Shown here one piece after another: positions 52,540-63,397 of a stretch of DNA of 64,000 nt. The DNA is from Prorocentrum cordatum. Taxonomy: Eukaryota > Sar > Dinophyceae > Prorocentrales > Prorocentraceae. Position 1 is the stretch's first letter. Each line of letters begins with the position of its first letter. A program made the translations under genes and the position numbers. The notes under the pieces were generated by a model that was not told the origin of the DNA, searched no databases, and saw nothing but the letters and a program-made list of their open reading frames with translations. Location of the stretch: NCBI GenBank assembly GCA_963575745.1, contig CAUYUJ010016475.1:150589-214588 (forward strand), written 5' to 3'.

Positions 52540-53050
52540 TCTACCGTTTCCTCTCTCCTTGCCCATCCTCCCCCCTCCTCTCGCTCTCTTTCCTACCTCG
52601 TCTATCCCGTCCCTCCTTCCTCCGATTCCCTCTCCCTCCCTTCCCCTCCTCCCCCGTTCGCGTCCCTCTTCCCCACTGCCCCCCCTCCTCAGTTTATCTC
52701 CTCCCTCCTCTCCACATCCCCTCCCTTCTCCTCCACCTTCCCCCCTCCTCCTCTTCCCCCCCCCCATGGCCTCCGTAATCCCGCTTCCTCCTTCCTCGGT
52801 CGCCGTCGCCCTCCACGTGCTGTCCCTCCTCTGCCCTCGGCCCCCATTCTTCCCTTCGTCCTTTTGTACCTCCTCCTGCTCCTCGTCCTCCTCCCCCTCC
52901 CACTCCTCCGCATCGAGCGTCCGTCTTTGCTCCTCGGCCTCAGCGCCCCGCCCCCGTTCTCGCCCTCGCCCCCCCCGCCCCCCCTCGCTCCAGGCCCCGC
53001 GCCCGGCCTCGTGCCCTCGCCCCCGCGCCCGCCCTCGCCCTCGCCCGAGG
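52540..53050. repeat. pyrimidine-rich CTCC tract
   Basis: Irregular CCTCCC / CCTCGCCC sequence leading into the 12-bp arrays. Confidence 0.75.
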
Positions 53051-53069
53051 CCATTTTCACTTTAGCCCT

Positions 53070-53450
53070 CTTCCTCGCCTTCGCCTTCGATCCCGTCCTT
53101 GCTCTCACCGTCGTTCCCGCAATCGTTCCCGCCCTCGTTCTCGCCTTCGTTCTCTCCCTCGTTGTCGCTTTCGCTCCCGCCGTCAATCCCGCCCTCGTTC
53201 CCGCCCTCGCTCCCGCCCTCGTTCTCGCCCTCGTCCCCGCCCTCGTTCCCGCCCTCGTTCTCGCCCTCGGTCTCGCCCTCATTCCCGCCCTCGTTCCGTC
53301 CTTCGTTCCCGCTCGCGTTCTCGTCCTCGTTCCCGCCTTCGCCCCCGCCCTCGCTTTCGCCATTGGTCCCGCCCGCGTTCTCGCCCTCGTTCCCGCCTTC
53401 ATTCCCGCCCTCTTTTTCGCCCTCGTTCTCGCCCCCGTTCCGGGGCCGCC
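53070..53450. repeat. 12-bp array, CTCGTTCCCGCC unit, block 1
   Basis: About 30 units. Because 12 is a multiple of 3, every frame is periodic and open (for example NEGGNEGE on the minus strand, FPPSFSPS on the plus strand). Confidence 0.9.
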
Positions 53451-53489
53451 CGGATGCCGCCCAGGGAACAGGGCCGCCCGGGGACGTCA

Positions 53490-53680
53490 GACTTGAAACA
53501 GAGTTCCGGCCAGACTTCAAACATATCCCAACCAGACTCTATACAGTCAAGCAGACCTTCATCAGAGTTTGGCCCCAAATAGACGTCAAACAGACTTCAA
53601 ACATACCTTTATCATAGTTCATGCAAGCAGACCTCAAACAGACTTCAAACAGACCTCCCGGAGGTTCCCCGGAGGCTCCC
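53490..53680 (+). repeat. CAGACTTCAAACA short repeat
   Basis: AGACTTCAAACA / AGACCTCAAACA occurs five or six times between the two 12-bp arrays. Confidence 0.7.
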
Positions 53681-53779
53681 CGGCGGTTCCCTGGAGGTTC
53701 CCAGGAGGCGCCCGGGGAATTCCCGAGGTGCCCGGAGGAACCCCGAAGGCGCCCATGCAGAGGCGGCCCCCCGCCCACA

Positions 53780-54225
53780 TTCCCGCCCTCGCTCCCCCCC
53801 TCTTTCCCGCCCTCGCTCCCGCCCTCGCTTTCGCCCTCGTTCTCGCCCTCGTTCTCGCCCTCGTTCTCGCCCTCGTTCCTGCCTTCGTTCCCGCCTTCGT
53901 TTCCGCCTTCGTTCTCGCCCTCGTTCCCGCCCTCGTTCCCGCCCTCGTTCCCGCCCTCGTTCTCGCCTTCGTTCTCTCCCTCGTTTTCGCTTTCGCTCCC
54001 GCCCTCGTTCCCGCCCTCATTTTCGCCCTCGTTCTCCCTCGTCCTCGCCGTCGCTCCCGCCCTCGCTCCCGCCCTCACTCCCGCCTCCTTTATCTCCCTC
54101 GCGCCCTCGTTCCCGCCTTCGCCCCCGCCTTCGTTCCCGCCCTCTTTCTCGCCTTCGTCCGCGTCGTCGTTCCTGCCCTCCTTCTCGCCTTCGTTCTCGC
54201 CCTTGTTTTCGCCCGCCCCTGCCCC
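53780..54225. repeat. 12-bp array, CTCGTTCCCGCC unit, block 2
   Basis: About 35 units of the same type as block 1, with interruptions. Not a gene for the same reason. Confidence 0.9.
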
Positions 54226-54239
54226 CGTTCCCACCCCAG

Positions 54240-56171
54240 TTCCTGCCCTCGCCTCCGCTCTCCTTGTCGCGATCGTCCCTACCCTTGCCCCTTGTCCCCG
54301 CCTTTATTCTGGGCACTTCCCAGGGCACCTCCCGCGCCCCCGACCCCCGACCTGTCCCGGGCGAGCGGCGGGGATCGGGGCGGTCACCGCGATGCGCATC
54401 CTTTCGCGGCGCGGCAGCCGGCAGCCCTGAGGAGCGAGCCTGCGGTGAGCTTTTTTGTCGCCCCATCTGCCGTTCAGCAGTTTTGGGCAGGGCCGCGCAG
54501 GCGGGCGGCGCTGCCCCGCGCCCCCCGCGCAGGCCTTGGCCTTGGCGTTGCCGCAGGTCGGCGCGCGCAGGCGGGCGCAGCTCGCGGTATTTCGCAGCTG
54601 GCGGCAGGGCCCCCAGCCATGACCTGCCGCTGCCTGCTCCGCCCGCCCATCTACATCAGCGCCCCCCCCAATCCTTCTTTAGCGGCTGAGGCGGCAACGG
54701 CTGCCACTTTGGCCAGCGCTTGGGGGGCCGAAGCGGCAACTCGCGGCCTTCCCGATCCGCTGGCGCGCCCCTCTACGGCGGGCGCTGCGCGGCATCTGCT
54801 GTTGAAAGCGACGCGCTGCAACTAGACAGGGGTAGCTGAGCATCGCTGCGGCGAGCCGAGGAACTGAGCGGAGCGGGGCAGGCTGCAAAGTTGAGAGGTT
54901 TGGGCGCGAGAGGGCAGTGACGGGTGGCGAGAGCGATCGGGGGGCGCGGGCGTGCGCGGCGGCCACGCGCGCCAAGGCAGGGCGGCGGAAGGGCCTCTCC
55001 CACCTCCCAGAGGGAAACGAAGCGAGGGGGGGCGGAGCCCCGGCACCCTGACCTGCCGAGGCAGGCGAAGGGTGCCCGGGGCCGGGCCTGGGGCCCCTCA
55101 GGGTTGCCCACCGGGCGGTTGGAGGTCCGCGCCATCAAGAGGCGGCGGCCGCGTAGGCAAGCCCCCTCCACCCCGCTCCGATACGCCCCCCTCGCATAGC
55201 GGCGGCATGGCGAGACAGGGCGGCTAGCCGCGGCCGCCGCGGCCGATGCCAGAGCGGCCGGCGGCGCCCAGGCGCAGCGGTGCATTGGAGAAGCGCATGC
55301 GTGGCTGGAGCCCGCTGCTTTGCGACTGCGAATGCCGGGCGCAGGCGCGAGAGCGGTGCTCGTTCGAGACTGCCGCGGCCGCGAGCGCGCAAGCAGGCGG
55401 TGCTGGGAGATCAGAGGCAGCGAACACAGCGGGGCAGGCTTTGAAGTTGGCGGCGCGGGCGCGGGTCCAACAGGCGATGCTGAGCGAGGTGGTTGGGCTG
55501 CCTGGGCCCGGCCCGTGGAGGCTCGGCGGCGGTGGCGCTGCGCCGCGGCTGCCCTAGTCATTGCCAGGGCGGCCAGCGGTGAGGCCCCCTTTGGCCCGTC
55601 CTCCCGCAATGATCCACCTCGCACGTTCCGCCGCGACACAAGCGGGAAGGAGAAAGTTGGGTGGGTGAGCGGTGGGGGAAGCGGGGCATGCAGGTGCAGG
55701 TGGAGCCAGAAAGGGGGTGAAGGTTGGGTGGGGGGCTCTCTCAGGACCGATGGAAAGTTGGCTTTTCGTGATTGCCGCCTTCGTGGAACCAGCTCGAGGC
55801 TGCTGGTCAAGGTCTTGAGTTGCACGAGAGAGCTCGATCCACCGGTTTTGGAAATATGTTGTTCTACCCATGCGGCCAATGCGATTTACATGTTCGCACT
55901 GCGTCGAATGAACCGCATACGTGGGTGAAACCATGGCGGGTTTGGGAGCCTTGACTGGCCGTGGACCCACTGCACAGCGTAGCCTATTGAAGATGTAGCC
56001 GCCGTGGGTGCATGTGGCACGTCGGATGCGTGTGGGTGAGGAAGCCCTACGGCACCGCGGGCGCCTTGCATTCGCGCCTCATGAGGTTTCCGTTGTCGCC
56101 GTTTGCCTGCGTTGCCGCCATCTGGGGGCATGAGTGGTCGCGTGTTGTGTGCCGTGGGAGGGAAGAGTCCA

Positions 56172-56227
<56 letters not shown>

Positions 56228-57330
56228 CGCGACAGTCAGTGCGGCGGCTTGGCCAAAAGGCTAGCGCAGAGGTCGGGAGTGGATCATGGGACAGTTGGTG
56301 GCGCGTGGCGCAACCTGAGCAAGAACGGCTAGGAATCCGCGGTCGTAAGGTAGCAGTATTGGCACGTTGGGGGAGTTGCGACGCAATGACAGGCCTCTGT
56401 GCGGCAGGTCCCCCCTCGGCATGAGGATGGTATTGGCCTTTACCCGTTGGTCGCGGGGAGGGGAAGGATAGGTGGTGCCGCTCTGACCTGGAGGGTAGAG
56501 CCACAATGGGGTGGGTTGTCCGCTCCAAGTGCGGTGTCCGTGGGCTGGAGTCAAGTGCGGCCGTTCGTCGAACTTCTCGGTGGGCCAGCGTCCGTCTTGA
56601 TGTCGTAGCCCGGGTAGTACTCGTCGTCCTCATTCTGGTCCTCGATGGCAGTCCAGTCGGGGCGCAGTGTTGTGCATGTCGTGACGACTGGGTAGACCTT
56701 GCTACCGGGCGTACTTGTGTCCGTTCTGATGGCTTGCGTCATTGGTGGTCGTGGCAGTGGCATGCCATTCGGCCGTGATGTCTGGAAGGTGGACTGTGCC
56801 AGTAAGAGCTGCTTCGTCTGCTGGTTGACAGCCCTGCTGTCGATCATACTCCTTCTCCTCTTGTCCTTCCCGCCATACCTCCCCCTCCCCCAAGGACATG
56901 CCATGCTGGGTGGAAACGACTCGGCCCACGGGCCGCGAGTTCACCTTTGCCTGGCGGGTTTGGAGGGTGCGGGGGAGGGCGGGCACGAGGTGCATGTTCC
57001 TCATCCGGGTCCTAACGCGCAGGCGAGCATGTGAGCTCGCACGCACGGGCGTCTCTGACCATGAACCTGACCTTCCAGCACGGATCTCGCACACGGGCGA
57101 AGATGCGAGATCGACATGCAGGGTTGTCGAATTGCGAATGCGAACTTCTGACGGGAGCCCCTGGTGCGCCATCACGCGGACGAGCATGCGGCTGGTCCGC
57201 CGTTCTCGATGGAACGTTTTCAGTGCACGTTGGTGGCAAAAACGATTCAACATCGCATTCACATATTGCATCGACCGATGCACAGTTGCCGAATGCAGTC
57301 TTTGCATTGGATTTCACTTGTTGCCGCAAT
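54240..57330. other. GC-rich stretch, no firm gene
   Basis: It contains a loose duplication AGCGGGGCAGGCT..AAGTTG near 54870 and 55427. Frames on both strands are A/R/P rich up to 55560. From 55740 to 57330 composition is more balanced, but no frame shows a recognisable domain. Confidence 0.35.
56171..56228. repeat. (CTG)n microsatellite
   Basis: About 19 CTG/TTG units. Poly-L, poly-C and poly-S frames are discounted. Confidence 0.95.
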
Positions 57331-57389
57331 TGATGCACAGCAATCGCACACATTTTACTTTTTACACCCGCATCTGACATCTGACCGAA

Positions 57390-58630
57390 TTTTTTCCCAA
57401 CCATCCTGTCGTGTTGTGTCCTCGTTTTGAAGAGACGGTCCCCGCGTTCTCCTTCACTCCTCCTCTTCCCCCTCCTCCACCGTCCGCATGCGTCCCGCAC
57501 ACCCAGTACAGCGTTTTGTGGCCCTCTTCCCCCTCCTCCCTGCGTTTCACCCACCCAGTACACCGTTTCGCGGCCCCATAGGGAGCCCCACCGAGGGTCC
57601 CAGTGCTACCGTCCGCATGCGTCCCGCACACCCAGTACAGCGTTTCGGGACCCTCTTCCCCCTCCCCCCTGCGTTTCATCCACCCAGTACAGGTCTTCGC
57701 GGCCCCATAGGGAGCCCCACCGAAGGTCCCAGTGCTACCGTCGGCATGCGTCCCGCACACCCAGTACAGCGTTTCGTGGCCCCATAGGGAGCCCCACCGA
57801 AGGTCCCAGTGCTACCGTCCGCATGCGTCCCGCAAACCCAGTACAGCGCTTCGTGGCCCCATATGGAGCTCCACCGAAGGTCCCAGTGCTGCCGTCCGCA
57901 TGCGTCCCGCACACCCAGTACAGCGTTTCGTGGCCCTCCTCCCCTTCCTCCCTGCGTTTCGCCCACCCAGTACAGCGCTTCGCGGCCCCATAGGGGGCCC
58001 CACCGAAGGTCCCAGTGCTACCGTCCGCATGCGTCCCGCACGCCCAGTACAGCGCTTCGTGGCCCACCGAAGGTCCCAGCGCTACCATCCGCATGCGTCC
58101 CGTACACCCAGTACAGCGCTTCGTGGCCCCATAGGGAGCTCCACCGAAGGCCCCAGTGCCCCGTCCGCATGCGTCCCGGAAGCCCAATTTACATTTTTGC
58201 CCACCCAGTGCAGCGCTTCTTGGCCCCATAGGAGGCTCCACCCAAGGCCCCAGTGCCACCGTCCGTTTGCGTCCGGGAAATGTAATTTGGCATTTTCACT
58301 CGCGCACTGCAGCGCTTCGTGGCCCCATAGGGGGCTCCACCGAAGCCCCCAGTGGGACCGTCCGCATGCGTCCTGGAAGCCCAGTTTGGCATTTTCACTC
58401 ACTCAGTAGAGCGCTACGTGGCCCCATAGGGAGCTCCACCGAAGCCCTCAGTGGGACAATCCGCGTGCGTCCTGGAAACACAATTCGGCACACCACCCAC
58501 ACAGTACAGCGTCCCCCCCCGACCAGTGCATCGTTTCGTGGCCCCAAAAGGAGCTTCACCGAAGCAGGTATTCACAATTACGGTACCTACAACTGCATAT
58601 GGTTGGGACCTTCGCCTGGATAATTACACG
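57390..58630 (+). repeat. module copy 1: flank, 77-bp minisatellite, flank
   Basis: The left flank TTCCCAACCAT to GACGGTCCCCGCGTTCTCC and the right flank CACAATTACGGT to GGATAATT also border the second array. Between them are about 14 units with GTCCGCATGCGTCCCGCA, CCCAGTACAGCGCTTCGTGG and CCCCATAGGGAGC. Some units carry a CCCTCCTCCCCCTCCTCCC spacer variant. The 3' units diverge (GGCATTTTCACTC variant). Confidence 0.9.
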
Positions 58631-58639
58631 CGACCCGTT

Positions 58640-58980
58640 ATTATCTTTCTCTTGGTCCTCCTCTTCCCCCCTCTTCCTCATCCTCCTTCTCCTACTCCTC
58701 TTCCCCTTCCTCCTCCTCCTCCTCCTCCTCCTCTTTCTCCTCCTCCTCGTCCTCCTACCTCCCCGTTTCTCCAACTCCTCCATCATCATCAGCCCTCCTC
58801 CTCGCCCTACTCCTGTTACTTCCCCTCCTCTCTTCCTCTTCCCGTATCATCCGCTCTTCCCTCTTCCTCTCTTCCTCTTCCTCTTCCTCTCCTCCTCTTC
58901 ATCGCCCCCCCCCCCCCCGATCTTCCTCCGCATTCTCCTCGGCTCCCTCTCTCTCCCGCCCCCCCCCCCGGTTGCCCCGC
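58640..58980. repeat. TCC-rich tract
   Basis: CTCCTCCTC and CTTCCTCTTCC blocks with a C run at 58906-58918. Confidence 0.85.
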
Positions 58981-58997
58981 CTCTTGCCTCTCCCCAG

Positions 58998-59070
58998 CGG
59001 AGGCTGCCTACGAGCTCGGCAGGGACTTTGTCGATGCCTGCGACATCAAGTACTCCCTCTCGTCCAAGGT
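58998..59070 (+). CDS. possible exon, unknown function
   Basis: After a long pyrimidine tract and CTCTCCCCAG the frame reads AEAAYELGRDFVDACDIKYS, then LSSKVPPLRA. The acceptor is strong and the composition is protein-like, with no repeats. A GTCCCG after TCCAAG could be the donor. I do not recognise the protein. Confidence 0.4.
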
Positions 59071-59760
59071 CCCGCCGCTCCGCGCCGCAGTCGCAGCAGA
59101 GGGGGGCTCTCCGAGGAAGGGGGGAACGCTGGCTGCAGAGGGCAAGGCGGGAGGAGCAGGAGGTGTGGGCACGGAGGAGGAGGAGGCTTCCCTTTCTGCT
59201 GCAGGACGTTGTCTGTGCATGGTATGGACAGGTACCCTTTGGCTGCGAAGGGGGTGGAGGAGGAGAGGGGGGCGGTGTTGTGGTGCAAAGGAGATGAGGG
59301 AGAAGGGGTGTACAGCGAGAGAGGGGAGTCGGGGGGAAGACGAGACGGGTAACGTAGTTTCTTGTTTAGCATTGGCGATCCACAGCGACGTGGTTCTTAG
59401 CGACGTGCCTACATGCATCCGCCCATCCAGCAGAACACATTCAACATGCAAAGAGGAAGTTCACCTCGCATCTTTCCAGGTGCACCACGGAACTTAGCAC
59501 TGTTTTGTAATGCCAGCCCAGGTGCATTGCGCTGACGACGGAGCAAATGCTCGAAACTGTTTGTCCGTGCAGCGACATGTGCGCAGTGAGTGCGAAGTCA
59601 AGGCGCGGAAACAAGGACCTTTTCGGCGCTTCGGTCTCAGGAGGGGTTGTGGTTTGCGGGCCGTTCCTTGGATCCAGGTCGGGTCATTCGAAGCCGAGGC
59701 TCGCCGTGGCCAAAACAATCCCCCTGAGTTCAGACATCAACTTTCCGTTTGGTAGGCGCG
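59071..59760. other. between the two minisatellite modules, no firm gene
   Basis: GC-rich with GGAGGAGG runs at 59150-59190 and 59250-59280, then balanced sequence. Frames are short. Confidence 0.35.
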
Positions 59761-61306
59761 ATTACTGAATGCACACATTTTTCCCCCGACCATTTTGTGG
59801 TGTGGGGTCCTCGTTTTGCAGACGGTCCCCGCGTTCTCCTTTTCTCCTCCTATTCCCCCTCCTCCTCCACCGTCCGCATGCGTCCCGCACACCCAGTACA
59901 GTATTTCGTGGCCCTCCTCCCCCTCCTCCCTGCGTTTCACCCACCCAGTACAGCGCTTCGAAGCCCCATAGGGAGCCTCACCGAAGGTCCCAGTGCTACC
60001 GTCCGCATGCGTCCCGCACACCCAGCACAGCGCTTCGTGGCCCCATAGGGGGCTCCACCCAAGGCCCCAGTGCTACCATCCGCATGCGTCCCGCACACCC
60101 AGTACAGCGCTTCGTGGCCCCATAGGGAGCTCCACCGAAGGTCCCAGTGCTACCGTCCGCATGCGTCCCGCACACCCAGCACAGCGTTTCGTGGCCCTCC
60201 CCCTCCTCCCTGCGTTTCACCCACCCAGTACAGCGCTTCGAAGCCCCATAGGGAGCCCCACCGAAGGTCCCAGTGCTACCGTCCGCAAGCGTCCCGCACA
60301 CCCAGTGCAGCGTTCCGTGGCCCCATAGGGAGCCCCACCGAAGGTCCCAGTGCTGCCGTCCGCATGCGCCCCGCACACCCAGTACAGCGCTCCGTGGCCC
60401 CATAGGGAGCTCCACCGAAGGTCCCAGTGCTACCGTCCGCATGCGTCCCGCACACCCAGTACGGCGTTTTGTGGCCCTCCTCCCCCTCCTGCGTCCCGCA
60501 CGCCCAGTACAGCGTTTCGTGGCCCCATAGGGAGCCCCACCGAAGGTCCCAGCGCTACCGTCCGCATGCGTCCCGCACACCCAGTACAGCGCTTCGTGGC
60601 CCCATAGGGAGCTCCACCGAAGGCCCCAGTGCCCCCGTCCGCATGCGTCCCGGAAGCCCACTTTGGCATTTTCACCCACCCAGTGCAGCGTTTTGTGGCC
60701 CCATAGGGGGCTCCACCCAAGGCCCCAGTGCCACCGTCCGCATGCGTCCGGGAAATGTAATTTGGCATTTTCACCCGCGCAGTGCAGCTATTCGCGGCTC
60801 CATAGGGAGCCCCGCCGAAGGTCCCAGTGCTACCGTCCGCATGCGTCCCGCACACCCAGCACACACCCAGTACGGCGTTTTGTGGCCCTCATCCCCCTCC
60901 TCCCTGCGTTTGCACCCACCCAGTACAGCGCTTCGTGGCCCCATAGGGAGCCCCACCGAATGTCCTAGTGCTACCGTCCGCATGCGCCCCGCACACCCAG
61001 TACAGCGTTTCGTGGCCCCATAGGGAGCCCCACCGAAGGTCCCAGTGCTACCGTCCGCATGCGTCCCGCACACCCAGTACAGCGTTTCGTGGCCCTCCTC
61101 CCCCTCCTCCCTGCGTTTCACCCACCCAGCACAGCGCTTGGTGGCCCCATAGGGAGCTACACCGAAGGCCCCAGTGCCCCCGTCCGCATGCGTTCCGGAA
61201 GCCCAATTTGGCATTTTCGCATACCAGTGCAGCGCTTCTTGGCCCCATAGGGGGCTCCACCCAAGGCCCCAGTGCCACCGTCCGTTTGCGTCCGGGAAAT
61301 GTAATT
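59760..61306 (+). repeat. module copy 2, left part: flank and 77-bp minisatellite
   Basis: The left flank TTTTTCCCCCGACCAT to GACGGTCCCCGCGTTCTCC matches module 1. About 18 units follow. The array stops at GGGAAATGTAATT, where module 1 continues TGGCATTTTCACTC. Confidence 0.9.
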
Positions 61307-61479
61307 CTAGACGCTTCGCGTATCCCCACCAGCCCGTCCAGAAATGAGTCCCAGGGGAGTGGAGGTTATGAGGGAAGCGGGGGAGCATGCAGAAGAACAA
61401 AGGGCGGGGTGAGCCGCCATATACCCCAAGAGGGGGAGGATGTAGGAGGAGCCGTCGTCGTAGGAGTAGGAGGAGGAAG

Positions 61480-61675
61480 AGGAGGAGCAGGAGGAGGAGC
61501 AGGAGGAGGAGCAGGAGGAGGAGGAGGAGGAAGATAAGGAGGAGGATATGGAGAACTGCGAGGACGAGAAGGAGGAAAAGGAGAAGGAGGAGGAGGAGGA
61601 GGAGGAGGAGGAGGAGGAGGAGGAGGGGGAGGGGGAGGAGGGAGGAGGAAGAAAAAGAAGAGGAGGAGGAGGACA
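61480..61675. repeat. (AGG)n microsatellite
   Basis: GGAGGA with GCAGGAGG and GATAAGGAG interruptions, inside the insertion. Confidence 0.95.
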
Positions 61676-61679
61676 ATGG

Positions 61680-62690
61680 CGAGCTTGGGGGCCTCTTGGG
61701 CCGTCTTTGGGGCCTCTTGGCGGTCCCGGGGGCCTCTTGCGTATCTCGGGGAGCCTCTTGTGGCCTCTTGGGGGTCTCTTGGAGGCATCTTGGAGGCCTC
61801 TTGGGGGCCTCTTGGGGCCTCTTGGGGCCCTCTTGGGGCGCTCTTGGGGCGCTCTTGGGAGCCTTCGAGGCGCTCTTGGGGCCATCTTAGAGGAGATCTA
61901 TCAAAGAAGGGGGGGTCCCCAATTAGCGCTGCCCCTCTAAAGTGCCTCGAATCGCTTCTTGGGCCCCCCAAGAGGCCAAAATCTTTCCAAAACCTAAGGA
62001 AAATCAATGTTTTGTGTTTTCTCGCCTTTTCGCTCTTGGAGCCGTCTTGGGCCGTCTTGGGAGCCTCTTGGGCCTCTTGGGGGTCTCTTGGGAGCCTTGT
62101 GGAGGCCTCTTGGGCGCCTCTTGGGGCCTCTTGGAGCGCTCTTGGGGCGCTCTTGGGGCGCTCTTGGGAGCCTTCGGGGCGCTCTTGGGGCCATCTTGGA
62201 GGAGATCGATCAAAGAAGAGGGGGTCCCCAATTAGCGTTGCCCCTCTAGAGTGCCTCGAGTCGCCTCTTGGGCCCCCCAAGAGGCCAAAATCGTTCCAAA
62301 ACCTATGTAAAATCAATGTTTTTTGCTTTCTCGCCTTTTCGCTCTTGGAGCCGTCTTGGGCCATCTTGGGAGGCTCTTGGGGCCTCTTGGGGGTCTCTTG
62401 GCAGCCTCTTGGAGGCTTCTTGGGGGCCTCTTGGGGCCTCGTGGGGCCGTCTTGGGGCGCTCTTGGGGCGCTCTTGGGAGCCTTCGGGGCGCTCTTGGGG
62501 CCATCTTGGAGGAGATCTATCAAAAAAGGGGGGTCGTATATTAGCGTTGCCCCTCTAGAGTGCCTCGAGTCGCCTCTTGGGCCCCCCCGAGAGGCCAAAA
62601 TCCTTCCAAAACCTAGGTAAAATCAATGTTTTGTGTGTTTCTCGCCTTTTCGCTCTTGGAGATGTCTTGGGCCATCTTGGCCGTCCCAAC
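61680..62690 (+). repeat. 307-312 bp tandem repeat with GGCCTCTTGGG core
   Basis: TTCCAAAACCTA followed by AAAATCAATGTTTT marks the units at about 61987, 62294 and 62606. A truncated unit precedes them. Within each unit GGCCTCTTGGGG repeats many times, as at 49200-49340. The frames code G/L/S/W-rich peptides in all directions and are not genes. Confidence 0.9.
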
Positions 62691-62819
62691 GACCCGCGGA
62701 ACGCCCCGTCCAGGTCAGTGGGGAGGGGTAAGGGGAGGGGTAAACCCCTCCCCGAAGGGGAAGAAGGGGGTTGGCAGAGGAAACTCCCTAAACCACCTAC
62801 GCCCTAAAGGGCTGGTGGG

Positions 62820-63170
62820 ATTTGGCATTTTCACTCGCGCACTGCAGCGCTTCGTGGCCCCATAGGGGGCTCCACCGAAGCCCCCAGTGGGACCGTCCGC
62901 ATGCGTCCCGGTAACCCAATTAGGCATTTTCGCTCACTCAGTAGAGCGCTTCGTGGCCCCATAGGGAGCTCCACCGATGCCCTCAGTGGAACCGTCCGCA
63001 TGCGTCCCGGAAACCCAATTCGGCACACCACCCACACAGTACAGCGTTCCCCCCCGCCCAGTGCAGCGCTTCGTGGCTCCATAGGGAGCTTCACCGAAGC
63101 AGATCTTCACAATTACGGTCCCACAACTGCATATGTCTGGGACCTTCGCCAGGATAATTGTTGTCACGCG
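62820..63170 (+). repeat. module copy 2, right part: 77-bp units and flank
   Basis: Resumes ATTTGGCATTTTCACTCGCG exactly where module 1 continues past the insertion point. It ends with CACAATTACGGTCCCACAAC to CCAGGATAATT, the same right flank as module 1. Confidence 0.9.
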
Positions 63171-63376
63171 CGCCAGAGGGCGGCGCGTGACCTCATCATG
63201 GCTACGGACACGCGCCGCGTACGAGCGGGAGCACTTGCGAGCGACGAGGGAGGAAACCAGGTGCAATGACACATGAAGCCGTTATCTCAGCTCTTCTCCC
63301 ATGCTTCCCACCTCGGTTTCAGGGCTTCTTTCGGTGCGGCAGCGGCGGCAGGAGCGCCGAGGGAATGTCTCCCCGT

Positions 63377-63397
63377 CCGTAGCTATTTGAGCCCAAG
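63377..63397 (+). other. candidate relict spliced leader
   Basis: The 21 bases starting CCGTAGCTATTT match the dinoflagellate spliced-leader core at 17 of 21 positions (differences at 8, 13, 14 and 17). The base before it (T) is also allowed in the leader. A leader inside genomic DNA would mark a retroposed mRNA. Confidence 0.4.

Larger units (their letters stand above)
61307..62819 (+). mobile_element. 1.5-kb insertion in the 77-bp array
   Basis: It begins CTAGACGCTTCGCGTATC and ends GGGCTGGTGGG. ATT flanks it on both sides, a possible 3-bp target duplication. CCCACCAGCCC lies 18 bases inside the left end and its inverse forms the right end. Inside are an AGG run and three to four units of a 307-312 bp repeat. 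No transposase is visible, so it would be non-autonomous or a truncated copy. Confidence 0.65.

Noticed and set aside
52501-54825. 331- and 418-codon plus-strand frames resembling leucine/valine-rich membrane proteins
   Set aside because: The hydrophobic periodicity comes from a 12-bp tandem repeat, and all other frames are equally open.
61366-62598. 410-codon minus-strand frame
   Set aside because: Product of the GGCCTCTTGGG tandem repeat and an AGG run.
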